A stretch of 64,000 bases of DNA from Massospora cicadina (Eukaryota; Entomophthoromycota; Entomophthoromycetes; Entomophthorales; Entomophthoraceae), in NCBI GenBank assembly GCA_022478985.1, contig JAKSZP010009527.1, positions 1 through 64,000 on the forward strand, given 5' to 3'. The position numbers and the translations under genes were made by a program. The notes beneath the pieces were generated by a model. The model searched no databases and had not been told where the DNA came from. It worked only from the letters and a program-made list of their open reading frames with translations. This document shows positions 45,184 through 56,015 of this stretch, in pieces; the stretch's first letter is position 1; each line of letters begins with the position of its first letter.

Positions 45184-45201
45184 TGGTGCTCACTACAGGG
45201 G
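45184..45201 (+). other. Element H primer binding site
   Basis: tggtgctcactacagggg, three bases after the LTR, identical to element D's site. Confidence 0.88.
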
Positions 45202-46350
45202 ATCCCTGTATAGCCAAAATCTTTGCTCTTGAGATGCAACTTGTCAGTTATTTATCCCGCCTAAAGGAGCTTGAGCAGCGCCCTTCCAGTTTTCCTCTTG
45301 TAGAAAAATTCACTCCCAGCGAAGGAAACATAAATAAGGTTTTGTATGTTAATGAAGCTGCCATGTATGGCTCCACTGATACCCAAAAGTTCAAAACATC
45401 CTATCCTGTTTAAGCCGCCTAGCACAAGAGATGATTGTTCCTTACCTGAACCCTTTTCTCACTTAGGTAGTGGTGAAGGAGGCTCTCTTGGCTGAATTTG
45501 GATCCAAAAAGAGTCTACTCATGGAAAAACAGGCCTTTATGCGCCTTAGCATGTATGAGAATAAACCACCCCAGCCTTTGCTGAACGATTTTACCTTGCT
45601 GCGCAAAGGTTAACAACCTCTAACATGCTCACCCTGGACGATGCTATCGCTGCCCTTGTTAACTGGTTTAGCTTCACAGCCCTCTCTAGCTAGGCATATT
45701 ATGTCAGTGAAATGCCATTTCCAAAATATCAGTGATCTAAAGGAGGCGTTAGTAGATGTTGATGATTTCCATTCATATGCAACAAGCAAGGAAGTTGAAG
45801 TGAGCCCTCCAGTCTTCACTATTAAGGAGCCACCGCTAGTTGATCAGTTGGAATCTGTTCATCTATGTGACCTAAAACTGTTATTACTTCATCTTATAAA
45901 TTCAAACCATGTAAGGTAGTAACAACCATCCGTCCATACCAGCTCCCTAAAGCTGCTGTGCCTACCCCTCCAGCTAAGCTGATAAACGAGTGCCCAATGA
46001 GTACTCAATCTCCTGTGGGCATTTCTCCTACCTCCATCGTGGCCTTATCAGTTGTTAAGAATACTCTTGGGGACGAATCTGAGGGGGTTATGATGATATT
46101 GGTTACTATCTATTGTGAGCCCCTGAAGAAGTAGAGGTTCCTGATCATTTGAACGCTGGAGGAGTAGATGAGACCACTATCCCTAAGGAAACGTACCTCA
46201 GTCAAATCTTAGGGTGTCCACAAGTGATTGACACTGCCAGTGATGGTGACCAATTCCTAGCTGGCTTGATTCGACCTCTTCAGGATGTTCATCCCTTACA
46301 ATCTATCATGAATAACTACCCTGAGACGGCTAGAAAACTCTTCTCCACCT
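45202..46350 (+). pseudogene. Element H gag
   Basis: Frame 45,183-45,413 has LEMQLVSYLSRLKELEQRPS, a possible coiled coil. Next, LAEFGSKKSLLMEKQAFMRL and SMYENKPPQPLLNDFTLLRK (45,490-45,600) are capsid-like. Frame 45,641-45,919 reads CHFQNISDLKEALVDVDDFH, shared with G's gag. Frame 46,149-46,352 is a further linker. Several stops occur. No CCHC knuckle is recognised. Confidence 0.75.
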
Positions 46351-46369
46351 AACGGCTCAATGAGTTCTT

Positions 46370-46770
46370 AGCTTTGTTGTCTAACTTGGGAGAAACCCTC
46401 ACTAAGGTTGAAGTGGTCATTCAAAAGTTCCAAATATTGGCCATCTTGGACACTGGCTCCCCAGTCAACGTGATCTCCACTAAGCTTATCAAGAAGATAA
46501 AGCTAGCACCTGACTTGGAGTATACGCAAGAATTTTGAACTGGCGGCCCCAACAATACCTGTGCTATTGGGGCATATTCAACAATTCCCATTCGATTAGG
46601 GAAGCTTATTATATCAGCCTCTGCTGTGGCTTTGGATAACAATGCATATGGTATGCTCTTCGGCACTCAGTTTATGATTGAGTATGAAGTTATAATCAAC
46701 CTGAAGCAAGGTTACCTCTCATTACTCAACTATGAAGTCCCATTAGTCTTATCCAATAAAGAGTCCAGTA
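46370..46770 (+). pseudogene. Element H aspartic protease
   Basis: Plus strand reads VVIQKFQILAILDTGSPVNV with the D-T-G triad intact (46,446-46,460), then ISTKLIKKIKLAPDLEY, CAIGAYSTIPIRLGKLIISA, and ALDNNAYGMLFGTQFM (the usual flap and ILGxxFL region). One stop interrupts it after TQEF. It is the best protease of this lineage in the window. Confidence 0.87.
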
Positions 46771-46864
46771 AGCACGAATAATCTTGCCTGATTGAATATC
46801 CCCTCTCAGCAATACCTATAGAATTACCACTACTGGGCGCAACACAAAGAAACAGCCTGATTCA

Positions 46865-47140
46865 GTGGATGCTAGAGAAGGTATCCCTTTTTATGCTGCA
46901 GATGAAATTGTGATCAAGCCTGGTGAACAACAAGTGGTTGACACAAAAATCACGCTTCATATCCCACGCCACTGTTTGTTGCACCTCATTAGTATTAGTG
47001 GCGTCAGTCCCTTGGAGCCTCGGGTATTGCCTGATATTCTTGACCCAGCCTATCAGAGGCCCATTACGCTGCTGTCAGTGAACCTTACCTCAAAATACAT
47101 AGTTTTGAAAAAACACAGGAGATTGGCAGAGGATTATTAG
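46865..47140 (+). pseudogene. Element H dUTPase-like domain (best copy)
   Basis: An uninterrupted 91-codon frame reads DAREGIPFYAADEIVIKPGE, VVDTKITLHIPRHCLLHLIS, ISGVSPLEPRVLPDILDPAY, RPITLLSVNLTSKYIVLKKH and RRLAED. It follows trimeric dUTPase order: motif I (AGxDLYAAEDxxIxPG), the VxTxIxIxIP strand, motif II (PRSGLxxK, here ISGVS), motif III (GVIDxDYxGExxVxLxN, here DILDPAYQRPITLLSVN) and motif IV (KKGDRIAQ, here KKHRRLAED). The motif III Asp is kept, motif I Asp and the motif II Arg are not, and motif V is absent. It lies between protease and RT. Confidence 0.78.
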
Positions 47141-47145
47141 TCCCT

Positions 47146-47376
47146 GTGGAAGACATTGAACAGATTCACTCCATTGGCTCCATGATGGATATGGGCCTGC
47201 CAACGGATAACCTGGTGTGTACCTTGCCCAATGTCCATATTTCAGATGAGCTGACCCCAGATGAGCTACAAAAAGTTCATACTCTCCTTGATGACTATAG
47301 TGACATATTCTCCAAATCAGATAACGATTATGGTCACATGAAGGTCTGGTGCCACTCCATTGATGTGGGTGATGCC
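47146..47376 (+). pseudogene. Element H pre-RT segment
   Basis: Frame 47,146-47,412 reads SDELTPDELQKVHTLLDDYS, DIFSKSDNDYGHMK and CHSIDVGDA, the usual DIFA...H.IDTGDxxPI approach to RT. It is cut by P at 47,377, after which the host continues HPIWSIPYCKSKVEEQ at 48,980. Confidence 0.88.
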
Positions 47377-48974
47377 TGTAAGTCTTGGGCACCATTCCCT
47401 ACAACTGGATAGGGAGCAGCATACCTTTTGGACCAAAAGGGGCAAAGGCCCAAGTGGACCCCCTGTCACAGTTGAGCGACCTGGTGCACGTGGTTGATGA
47501 GCGCTGGGTAACTGCCCTTCCACCTAGAGATATCCAGATCTCTCCCCTCCCCCCTCCCCAACCCTGATAAAATTAATAGAGGGGACCTGCCAGGAGATCA
47601 TGCATGCCAGGGGCCTTGGGCGGGCCCCTGGGACCCCCCACTTACCAGGGAAAATTTACCAAAATTTTGAAGAAACTGCCAGCGCAAGTATTGGAGCCCA
47701 GCCTGCAGATTCTGGGCTAACAGAGTCAGTCTAGACTGGTTGGGTCTGAGAATCATATTGGAACTCAATTTGGGTTTTGAACCAGGCCACCAATGACTCA
47801 GACCAGTTGCCCCCACCCCTCAGAACAGATCCAAGAAGCTCAGATCACGTAGACAACCAAATTGATAGTTCAGACCAGGTTACGGACAACTGAGCACCAG
47901 GGCCACAGCCTCCCAGAAAAATCCGGGAAATCCAAACTGCTTGAGCTTCCCAACTTAATGGTCAAGGCCTGAATTGGTACCATCAACCTGGTTTGGTCCT
48001 AAAAATTTGGGAAAATCAGCAAAAGCTTTTTTGATTTTTGCCAAGTTTTTGGAAACCATCCATCCACTCCCCCACCCGCCAGCCAACCAAACCCCATTGC
48101 CGTTCCCCAACCTCCCAATACTTAAGGCAACTTCTCTGTTAATGGGATAGTTGTCAGTTCATTCTCTATTTTCATCACACTTTGCGTCAAAATAAAGTCA
48201 ATTACCCCAAACACCATGTCAAGGACTCCGCCTGTTGTTTTTTCTATTCAAAAGTCCACCTATCAATCCGTCAAAGCGCACCACTGCCCAAACAATTATC
48301 CTGATGATCGCCAAATGGGTCATCCAGTTGCTCAACCCCGACATGCAGCAGTGGATTGTATCCGCGGTGAACTGCCTTGCTCTCAATGATGGAGTTGACT
48401 CTCCATCCATTTTTGCGTATCCATTAAATGCAAACCCATCTGTTCTCTTCACTGACAGGCTTTCCGAGAGAGTGCTCCTCTATTAAAGCAGCCTCAGGGC
48501 GCCCCTGCCCTGAGGCCCACGAGCTCAGCCCCCACATCTGGCTTGTCCTCCATTGATCCCACCCACCTAAGGGCCCCAGAGTACCCCAAACAAGGGGAAC
48601 TCGGCCCCAACGCTCATCTTGGGCCTTTTTTCCCCTCCAACAGCACCCCTGTTCGCGCGGTGGGTTTTGTGCCGCCCCTCTCTGGCGCAAAAATCCACCT
48701 ATCCATAAACAAAGGCCAGCAACCGCACACCCTGGAGGAGTCGTCGTCCTCCCCACCTCTCCTGCCCTTGGAGGTTGCCCCCATCCCAACCATCTGGTTT
48801 GCCTTGGGGGCCTTTGGTACATTTATAAACATTTACTTTCCTCACATCCCTACTAGATCCCCCTTTTTCTAGTTGCATGGACCGCTGTGACCTTGGCATT
48901 CTGGGCTCTCCACTGGGTGCTTACACACCCTGACTGGGAGCCCAGTCTAATTCTTATCAGCCATTTCCATGACA
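47377..48974. mobile_element. Insertion P: 1.6-kb TG...CA unit with coding-like content
   Basis: TGTAAGTCTTGGG...CCATGACA with perfect 5-bp duplications atgcc (47,372-47,376 and 48,975-48,979). No pair of internal repeats is seen, so it may be a long solo LTR or a short non-autonomous LTR element. It is less AT-rich than its surroundings. On the plus strand a frame at 48,235-48,486 reads TTAQTIILMIAKWVIQLLNP and a Pro/Ser-rich frame at 48,543-48,872 ends in a hydrophobic stretch, IWFALGAFGTFINIYF. An aataaag signal lies near 48,190. No family is recognised. Confidence 0.75.
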
Positions 48975-48979
48975 ATGCC

Positions 48980-49860
48980 CATCCCATCTGGTCAATACCA
49001 TACTGCAAGTCCAAGGTGGAGGAACAGCAAATGAATAAAGAACTTCAGCAGTTACTTGATGCAGGGTTGTTAGTTCCTTCACAAAACCCCTGGTCTTCCC
49101 CTCTCTTGCTCATAAAAAAGAAGAATGGTGGACATTGGATAGTCATGGATTACCACAGGTTAAATATCCTCACAAAAAGGATAGCTATCCTCTTCCTCAT
49201 ATTGACGACGCCTTGGCCCAACTCTCTGGCTTTAATTTCTTTTCTGCCATGGACTTAGCTAGCAGCTATTGGCAAATGGACATTTCTCCTCAAGATCAGG
49301 AGAAATGCGCTCTTAACTGTCGTGAAGGTCTCTTCCAACCCACATTATTACCTCAAGGGTTGTGCAACGCACCTGCCTCTTTCCAGAGGGCAATGGACTA
49401 CATCTTACGGGACTTAAAGTTAACTTGTGTCATTGTATACCTTGATGAAATCACAGTATTATCATGAACCTTTCATGAACATCTTGATCATCTGAAGGAG
49501 GTGTTTGAAAGATTATGTAAGTCAAATATCAAGTTGAAGTCTTCAAAATGTACATTCTTTCAAAAGAAATTGGATTTCCTTGGACATTCTACTTCCCAAA
49601 AAGAAATCCAGCCCATGGTAGATAAGGTTTAAGCAATTTTGAAGATGCCTCCCCTAAGAACCTATGGGACATTCAGGTATTTATAGGAATGATGGGATAT
49701 TATCATCAGTTTATCCCTAAGTTTGCCCAGCTCAGTGAACCTCTTGTCCGCCTATTAATCAAGAACATTCTTTCCGGTGGGATGAAGAACAGAAGTCTGT
49801 TTTTGAGAAGCTGAAGCAACTGCTGCAACAACGCCCTATCCTACAGCACCCATATTATAA
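48980..49860 (+). pseudogene. Element H reverse transcriptase
   Basis: Plus strand: KSKVEEQQMNKELQQLLDAG, NPWSSPLLLIKKKNGGHWIV, DYHRLNILTKR, then frame 49,135-49,467: DSYPLPHIDDALAQLSGFNF, SAMDLASSYWQMDISPQDQE (first Asp intact), LLPQGLCNAPASFQRAMDYI and CVIVYLDEITVLS. The catalytic box reads YLDE (49,438-49,449). SNIKLKSSKCTFFQKKLDFL follows. A few stops and shifts occur; it is otherwise complete. Confidence 0.9.
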
Positions 49861-50334
49861 TAAACCTTCATCTTATTAACTGATGCTTCAGACTATGCCG
49901 TTGGGGCCATATTAGCTCAATTGAATGAAAACGGAGTTGATCATCATGTCTCCACCTTTAGTAAGATTCTGTCAAAGGCTGAACGTAACTACAGTGTCAC
50001 GGAAAAGGAGTGCCTTACTGTTCTGTTTCTGTAAAGCACTATCGCCCCTTCCTCTATGGAACTACCTTCACTGTAGTTACTGACCATGCATCTCTAAAGT
50101 GGTTACAGAACATGAAGGATCCTACTGGTCGCTAGCTCGCGGGGCTCTAATGCTCCAGCCTTATGAAATGAAGATTGAACACCGCGCTGGAACCCGTCAC
50201 TTTAATATTGATGGGTTGACTCAACTACCAGTCTTTCACTTGGATAATAGTGAAGCGGAGAGATTACACGACCTCTTAATGAACCCCAATGAATGGGAGG
50301 ATGAGGATGAGCCTGTTCAGAAGATGTTACCTTA
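49861..50334 (+). pseudogene. Element H RNase H
   Basis: Plus strand: LLTDASDYAVGAILAQLNEN with the catalytic Asp (about 49,873), RNYSVTEKECLTVLF, TTFTVVTDHASLKWLQNMKD, then frame 50,099-50,335 with MKIEHRAGTRHFNIDGLTQL. The set D-E-D is mostly readable over two shifts. The linker SEAERLHDLLMNPNEWEDED follows. Confidence 0.88.
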
Positions 50335-51030
50335 GCACTCCTGTAACACTAAAGTTGAAGATGGGAAGTCTTATAAGCAGGTGGGGACAAAATGGCTACC
50401 TTACTTTCGACCTTCGGAATGTGTACCTGCTATCTTAGAAGTACATTCTACCCTAGGTCATGGATGGGCAAGGAAAACCTATGAATGGATTAAGGATCGG
50501 TTTTAATGGGATGGAATGATGGAATCTATCGTTGATGTTTTGGAAGCCTGCTTTACTTGTAAGAAGCAATCTGGCTTCAAGTCTAGATACCGATATCAAA
50601 CAACTACCCCACAACAACCATTCCACACCATCAGCTTAGATGTAATAGGTCCCTTTCCTCAGTATACTAGTGGGAACAGATTTATCCTAGTAGCTATTAA
50701 CCACCTCACTAAGTGGGTTGAAGTCGTGGCTCTTCCTGCTCAAACAGCTAAGGCCACCGCCACCTTTTTACATCAACATATCTTCACCCGTCACGGTTGC
50801 CCCAAGTACTACTCTATGATAATGGCAAGAACTTCACCTACAGAGTAGTCAAACTTTTGGCACTTCTATGGGAGCTCAACAACTCTTCTCTGCTCCATAT
50901 AACCTCTCCACTAATGGAACAGTGGAAAGAGCAAATGGAACCTTGGTTTCCATTATGCAAAAACTGGCCTCATCTGATCCTTTTCACTGGGATCAATATT
51001 TGCATAGTGCTTTTTTTGCTCTGCGGTTTT
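50335..51030 (+). pseudogene. Element H integrase, cut by LINE M
   Basis: Plus strand: EVHSTLGHGWARKTYEWIKD (HHCC start), ACFTCKKQSG, QQPFHTISLDVIGPFPQYTS (first Asp), FILVAINHLTKWVEVVALPA, LYDNGKNFTYRVVKLLALLW (second Asp). In a shifted frame, STNGTVERANGTLVSIMQKL keeps the catalytic Glu (about 50,910-50,960), then DPFHWDQYLHSAFFALR. Homology stops at about 51,030 where M starts. Confidence 0.88.
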
Positions 51031-51101
51031 TTTTCCTGTAAAAATCACTTTAGTTACTATGATTCAATTTGAACAGCAATTTTGATAATCACACAGCAGA
51101 G

Positions 51102-52365
51102 ATGGGCGATTTTAATAATAGTAATAAATCTAATACAACCTGGGCGAGCGTCGCATCAAAAGGTGCACAAAATGGTGCACCCAATGGCAAGAAACGCCTC
51201 TGAAAGGGGACCAGGAACCCAATCCGCCAAGAAACCACAAACTCAGACACCATCTGGGTTTATGGTATTTGCTACAAAACAGGACCAATACATGGACATC
51301 TAACATAACCAACCCCTTTCAAAGGTGGAACACGGGCTTTGAATCTTCCTTGGGGATGAATCCCCGACCCTGTGGGAGAAAACATGCGAGGCACAGGCCT
51401 CCCTTTTCCCCCACGCAATATTTGTTGCCACCAACAACATGGGCTGTGGCTGGATCAATATTGGTTTCAGAATAGCTGAAGAAGCAGATGCTGCAGCAAA
51501 AGTCTGCATTAAAATTGCCCTTCCTGAGGGCAAAAGAATATTGCGCACCGCGCGCACCAGATGGAACAAAGCAAAACTTTGTTCATCTCCTTTGACTCAC
51601 TCCCTACCAACCTTCCATATAAGGTAATCGAGGAGGAGCTCCGCAAAGGGCTTGTAGCCTACAGAGAAATTGTGCAAATCAAACTACAACGATTTCGCAT
51701 GATGCCAACCCTGTGCACAGGCAAAGCTATCACCATGATCAACCCACTCTCCAAAGTGAAAGATGACCTATCAAGAATCCCCCGCACAGCAGAGTTTCAC
51801 TTTGTGGATGGGGGACAGTCATCCGCATTCTGAATTACACCAGAATGCGCACCACCCATATGCAACCACTGCGGTTCATTGGGACACAAGGAACATGCAT
51901 GCCCCATGAAGGAGGGCTTAATGGAAGCAGAATACTGTAAGGAAGCCATGGAAAAACTAACAAAAACTTCACCAGAATGACTAATGGCCACCATCCTTTC
52001 CTCTGGGGTGAGGATGGGCTCTACTCCATCTTGGACCCAGTTACACATAAACAACGCAAAGCGGCACAAAAAGCCTGCAAGAGGGCAGCGGCTGAGGCGG
52101 CAGCGCACGCAGAGTCATCCATCAACCCCAGACAAATTCAAGAGGACATAGCGGATATACTCTGAGCCAACCAATCAGAACAATATGCCCAGGTTGAAAA
52201 TTTTCACAGCAACTCAACTGAGTCACCAAGTGACATCTATCATGCACACATTGAGGAACAATTCAGCTGCAATATGGACAAAAATGCGGTGACCAATTCT
52301 CCAAATTCAAACCCCAAAATCACAGAATCCAATCAGCACCCCGCAATGAACCATCATGAGACACA
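51102..52365 (+). pseudogene. LINE M ORF1
   Basis: It starts MGDFNNSNKSNTTWASVASK, a start typical of LINE ORF1 proteins (WASVA). After damaged frames, LFISFDSLPTNLPYKVIEEE and VQIKLQRFRMMPTLCTGKAI look like an RNA-recognition-type segment. The zinc knuckle reads CNHCGSLGHKEHAC (CX2CX4HX4C, intact) near 51,858-51,900. Ala/Lys-rich sequence follows. At least four stops are present. ORF1 would bind element RNA. K is inserted at 52,382. Confidence 0.83.
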
Positions 52366-52439
52366 TGCGGGAAAAGATAATTTTTTTAGTACTAAATGGT
52401 CCCAACCCAAGGGGGGATTCATCGATGTTTATTGAATTA

Positions 52440-53597
52440 CGCCTGAGCTCCTAAGAGCCTGAGGCGAGGGAAGGGGAGGGAGGAGGCATCGAGAAAGGGA
52501 GGGGGTTTGCGCGCGAGAGCCGTGCTGCAGTGACAACTGAGCGGGGGAGGGTTGACGACATAGTGCAGACCTTCAGGGCCATCTCAAAGTGTACCTGAAA
52601 GTGGGTGATCATGTGTGGAAGGGTCCACACCTGCTGGTCAAAGGCAGCACGAATGAAGGAGTTGTGGATGGTCCAGAAAGCTGTGGCATAGGCGAGGACA
52701 CGGAGGGGTCAGTGGCAACCAGGCAATATCTAATCAAACATGAGGTCTTGCACAGGTTGTCCAGACCAGGGCTGAGCATGGAGGAGCGCGCGGGCCTTTG
52801 GCCAAAATGCGGCGACACCTGGACAGGTGAAAAAACGATGGAGGTGGGAGTCAATAGGCTCCACACAGCGGGGGCAGCTTCGGTGCTGGAAGGTAGGGCC
52901 AGTACGGTCCCCTGTCCTGTATGAACAGTGGAGCACCGTCCATAAGGTGTTGGACACCTTTGCTGACAGGATGGGGTGATAGACGTCCTTCCACAATTCC
53001 TTAAGGTCAAATCTCACGGAGGGAGGGAGGAGCTCAAGGAGTCTTGGGCGGATGGGAGGACGATCTTGGGGGTTGAGGCGAGTTGTGACAACTTGTCCAT
53101 TGTGCACAATTGCATGGCGATGGGGGCTGAGGCCAGGGCCTTCCCTTCTGTATGGGAAGGCATGGTGGATCCGCGCGCCTACTCGTTTCAGGGCAAGGAG
53201 AGCCTGGTTCCAGTAGGGGATGAGGATGGTTTTAGGCGATGGCCTGGGTGGTTTGTGAGCCACTCCCCTAATGAGGTCAGAGATGCTCTAGGAAGACCCA
53301 GAGCTGCTGACACTGACTGGCGGAGGGCAGGCGCCCATTGGGGCATGGGGGTCGCGTCCCAGCAGACAATTGGCCATAGGAACTTGAGGAAGATTGTGGT
53401 GGCGTGGGATCGCGTGTCCAGAAGCCCTAGGCCCCCTTCATTGCAGGGTCGGGCAATGGTTGAGAGGGCCATTGGTGGATGGTTTGAGCCCCAGATCCAA
53501 CAGCGGAGGAGTACATTGAGCCGCATATAAAAGGCATCTGTGAGTGGGCAGACGTGCGCTAGGAACCAGACTTTGGAGATGAGGAACACATTGACCA
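52440..53597 (-). pseudogene. LINE K ORF2: C-terminal part with zinc finger
   Basis: Frame 53,598-53,188 reads FLISKVWFLAHVCPLTDAFY and ARPCNEGGLGLLDTRSHATT, the conserved region after the RT palm. Frame 53,263-52,730 ends with CPRCVEPIDSHLHRFFTCP, the zinc finger found at the C-terminus of such LINE ORF2 proteins (CxxC...H...C). Two frames overlap, so there is one shift. The 3' untranslated tail reaches 52,382. Confidence 0.85.
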
Positions 53598-54793
53598 TCA
53601 GAGCTCAACCCTGGGGGGTGATGTGCCGCCGGTTCCATCTGGCAATCCTGGAGTTAACTGCTGCAAGAGCAAGTCCTCATTGTCTTTTAGCGCAACTCCT
53701 TGTTGGTTGGTGAGAACGCCCAGGTGACGGAAGGTACCGCGCTCAGGTTCAATACCAAATGGTGGGGGGAAGGTGGGGGAGCCGACCTGTACAACTGTTG
53801 TCTTGGAGGTGTTGACCATGGCGTTGGACGCCTTGGTGTACCTCTCAATGGTCACAGCAGCGAGGGCAACATCCCCAGGGCAGCCAAATGCAATGGCAGT
53901 GTCATCTGCAAATGCCATGGTGCGTGTGGGGGCTTTACCTGGGACCAGAATCCCTGTTAGCTTGTCCTGTAAGGAGGCCAAGAGGGGGTTAAGGGTGATG
54001 TTAAAAAGGATAGGGCTCAGTGGGTCCCCTTGCCGAAGACCTTGTCCAAGTGGTACTGCCACTGTAAAACCCATTGGCGCCAGGACTCTGGTGTGGAGCT
54101 GGTCATAGAGCGCTGATATCCAGCGCCTAGCTGCGGGTGGGAGATGGAAGCGGGCCAGGGAAGCATCAATATACTTCCAGGCTACCCGATCATATGCTTT
54201 CACCATATCCAGGAGAGCCACAAAGCCATTCACCTTACGAGAGTTAGCAGTCAAAGTCACGTGAAGGTCATTATAGTTGTCCCATAACGACCTCCCCGGA
54301 ATAAAACCGTGCTGGGATGGGGAGAGCGAGGTGACACCCATTTGGTGATGCGGTTGGCCAGAAGCTTCGTGAAGAGCTTGTGGTCTGTGTTGATCAACGC
54401 TATGGGGCGCCAGTTCGCCAGGTTCTCACGGTCTGACTTCTTGTGAATAAGGGTCGTGATTGAGCCTCTGGAGTCGGGGAGGACCTCGCCATTCACCAAG
54501 AGTGCAGCGAAAAGGTCGTGGAGGGTTCTGGCTATCACTGCAGGTTCCAGAAGGTACACCTCAAAGGGTATTCCGTCTGGGCCTGGGGCTTTAAGCCGTG
54601 GGGATTTCAGAAGGGTTTCCATCACCTCCTGGACGGAAATAGGCGCCAGTAGAGCCTCATCAGCCCGTGGGTCAATGGGCGGCTCTGGAGCCCGCCACAG
54701 GAAGTCTTGTATGTCCGATGGGTCCACCTGGGTGGCATGGAAGAGGCTGGAGTAGAAGCGGTGTAGTTCCTGCGTGATCTCCTCCTTATCCAA
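53598..54793 (-). pseudogene. LINE K ORF2: reverse transcriptase
   Basis: Frame 54,793-54,257: EEITQELHRFYSSLFHATQV, APGPDGIPFEVYLLEP, LIHKKSDRENLANWRPIALI. Frame 54,341-53,598 (247 codons): SQHGFIPGRSLWDN, ALLDMVKAYDRVAWKYID with the first Asp, LGQGLRQGDPLSPILFNI, and MAFADDTAIAF with the FADD box intact at 53,901-53,912. One frameshift lies near 54,300. It would prime cDNA synthesis from nicked DNA. Confidence 0.93.
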
Positions 54794-55979
54794 AGTGGTT
54801 GTAGTGCCAATCTTCAGTGCAGTAATATCCTACGCTGTTGACCGGGCTTTCTGTTTCTGAAAGTAGAAGAGGGTGGGGCGTTCCCATCGAGCATAGTAAC
54901 GAGATGTTGTAAAGTTTGCGGCCCGTTCTTCCTGCAGTGTGAGCTCCAAGCGGAGTGCTTCCTGCGCCGCTTCCCAGTCTTCCAACCATCTGGGAGAGGG
55001 CGAAGGCTGGCAATTTCGCTCTAGATGTCTGATTCTGGCTTCCGCCCTTTTGACTCTGGTGCGAGCTGCAGTCATCCGGGCTTTGGCACAGTTGTAAGCA
55101 ACGCGGGTGATGCCCTCCTTGGTCACCGCCCATCTAGCCTTGTGGTCAAGCAGGTGGGGTGGGGGGAGCTGAGAGTCTCCCGGATGGTCAATGACAGCTT
55201 CTCCTTAGTGAAGGGGTTGTTGAGAAGAGCTGGGGCAACCCTAGGCCAGAACCTACGCAACAGTCTAAGCGTGGTGGTGAGGACAACGGTGAGTGACCTG
55301 TGATCACTCAGATGGTTGTCGCGAGAGATGGGAGAGGAGATGCGGCCAATTAGCAGGGGGCCAATCAGTGCCATATCTATGCATGACGCTGACTGGAAAG
55401 CTCCTCCATCAAACTGGATCCTAGTCATGCAACCTAGGCCAGACGCGGAGGGTGGAAGCGCATCTATAAAGCCACTCAGGAGAAGGAAATCCTGAAGGCG
55501 ACTTGATCCAGGGCGTTCCTTTGCTGCAGGGGGTAAGAGTCAAGGACGCGACTTATGGTTGTGTTGAAATCTCCTAAGAGGACTGTATTCCGTGGGATAT
55601 TGAGTTGGAGGAGCTCTTCCAAGAGCCTATTTTGCTCCTGACCTGCATTAGGCAGGTAGATGCTTACAGCGAAGAAGGAGAAGTCAGGAGTGGTGAGTTT
55701 GGCCAGTATGAGGCGGCCACCTAGATATTGTGAAAAAGAATGGGTTTTAACCTGGGGATTCAAAACAATAAGGGCAACATGGTTTATCCAGAAGGAGTTG
55801 CCTCCAAACTGTTCATTCCATTCAGATTGTTCGTGGGGGAGGATATGGGGCTCCTGGACAGCAGCGATGTCAATTTGTGCTGACCTGAAGTTTTGGAGGA
55901 GGCGGGCTCTCCGCTTAAAGTCCCGCAACCCATTTGCGTTGATGGATTGCAGGGCCAGAGTGCTGCCATGGGGACTCAT
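54794..55979 (-). pseudogene. LINE K ORF2: APE endonuclease and linker
   Basis: ORF2 starts at MSPHGSTLALQSINANGLRD (55,979), 36 bp after the ORF1 stop. Endonuclease motifs follow: SINANGL, IDIAAVQEPH (catalytic Glu), VLLGDFNTT, and after a shift DNHLSDHRSLTVV (SDH motif, about 55,300). The linker has an Arg/Ala-rich helix, AKARMTAARTRVKRAEARIR (55,070). Frameshifts lie near 55,476 and 55,120. It would nick the target strand. Confidence 0.9.
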
Positions 55980-56015
55980 AGCTGTTCCCCTCCATGTCCT
56001 GGGGGTTTCCAGCGC

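Noticed and set aside
52976..53530. 184-codon plus-strand frame
   Set aside because: Antisense to LINE K ORF2, where the minus strand shows the real LINE signatures.
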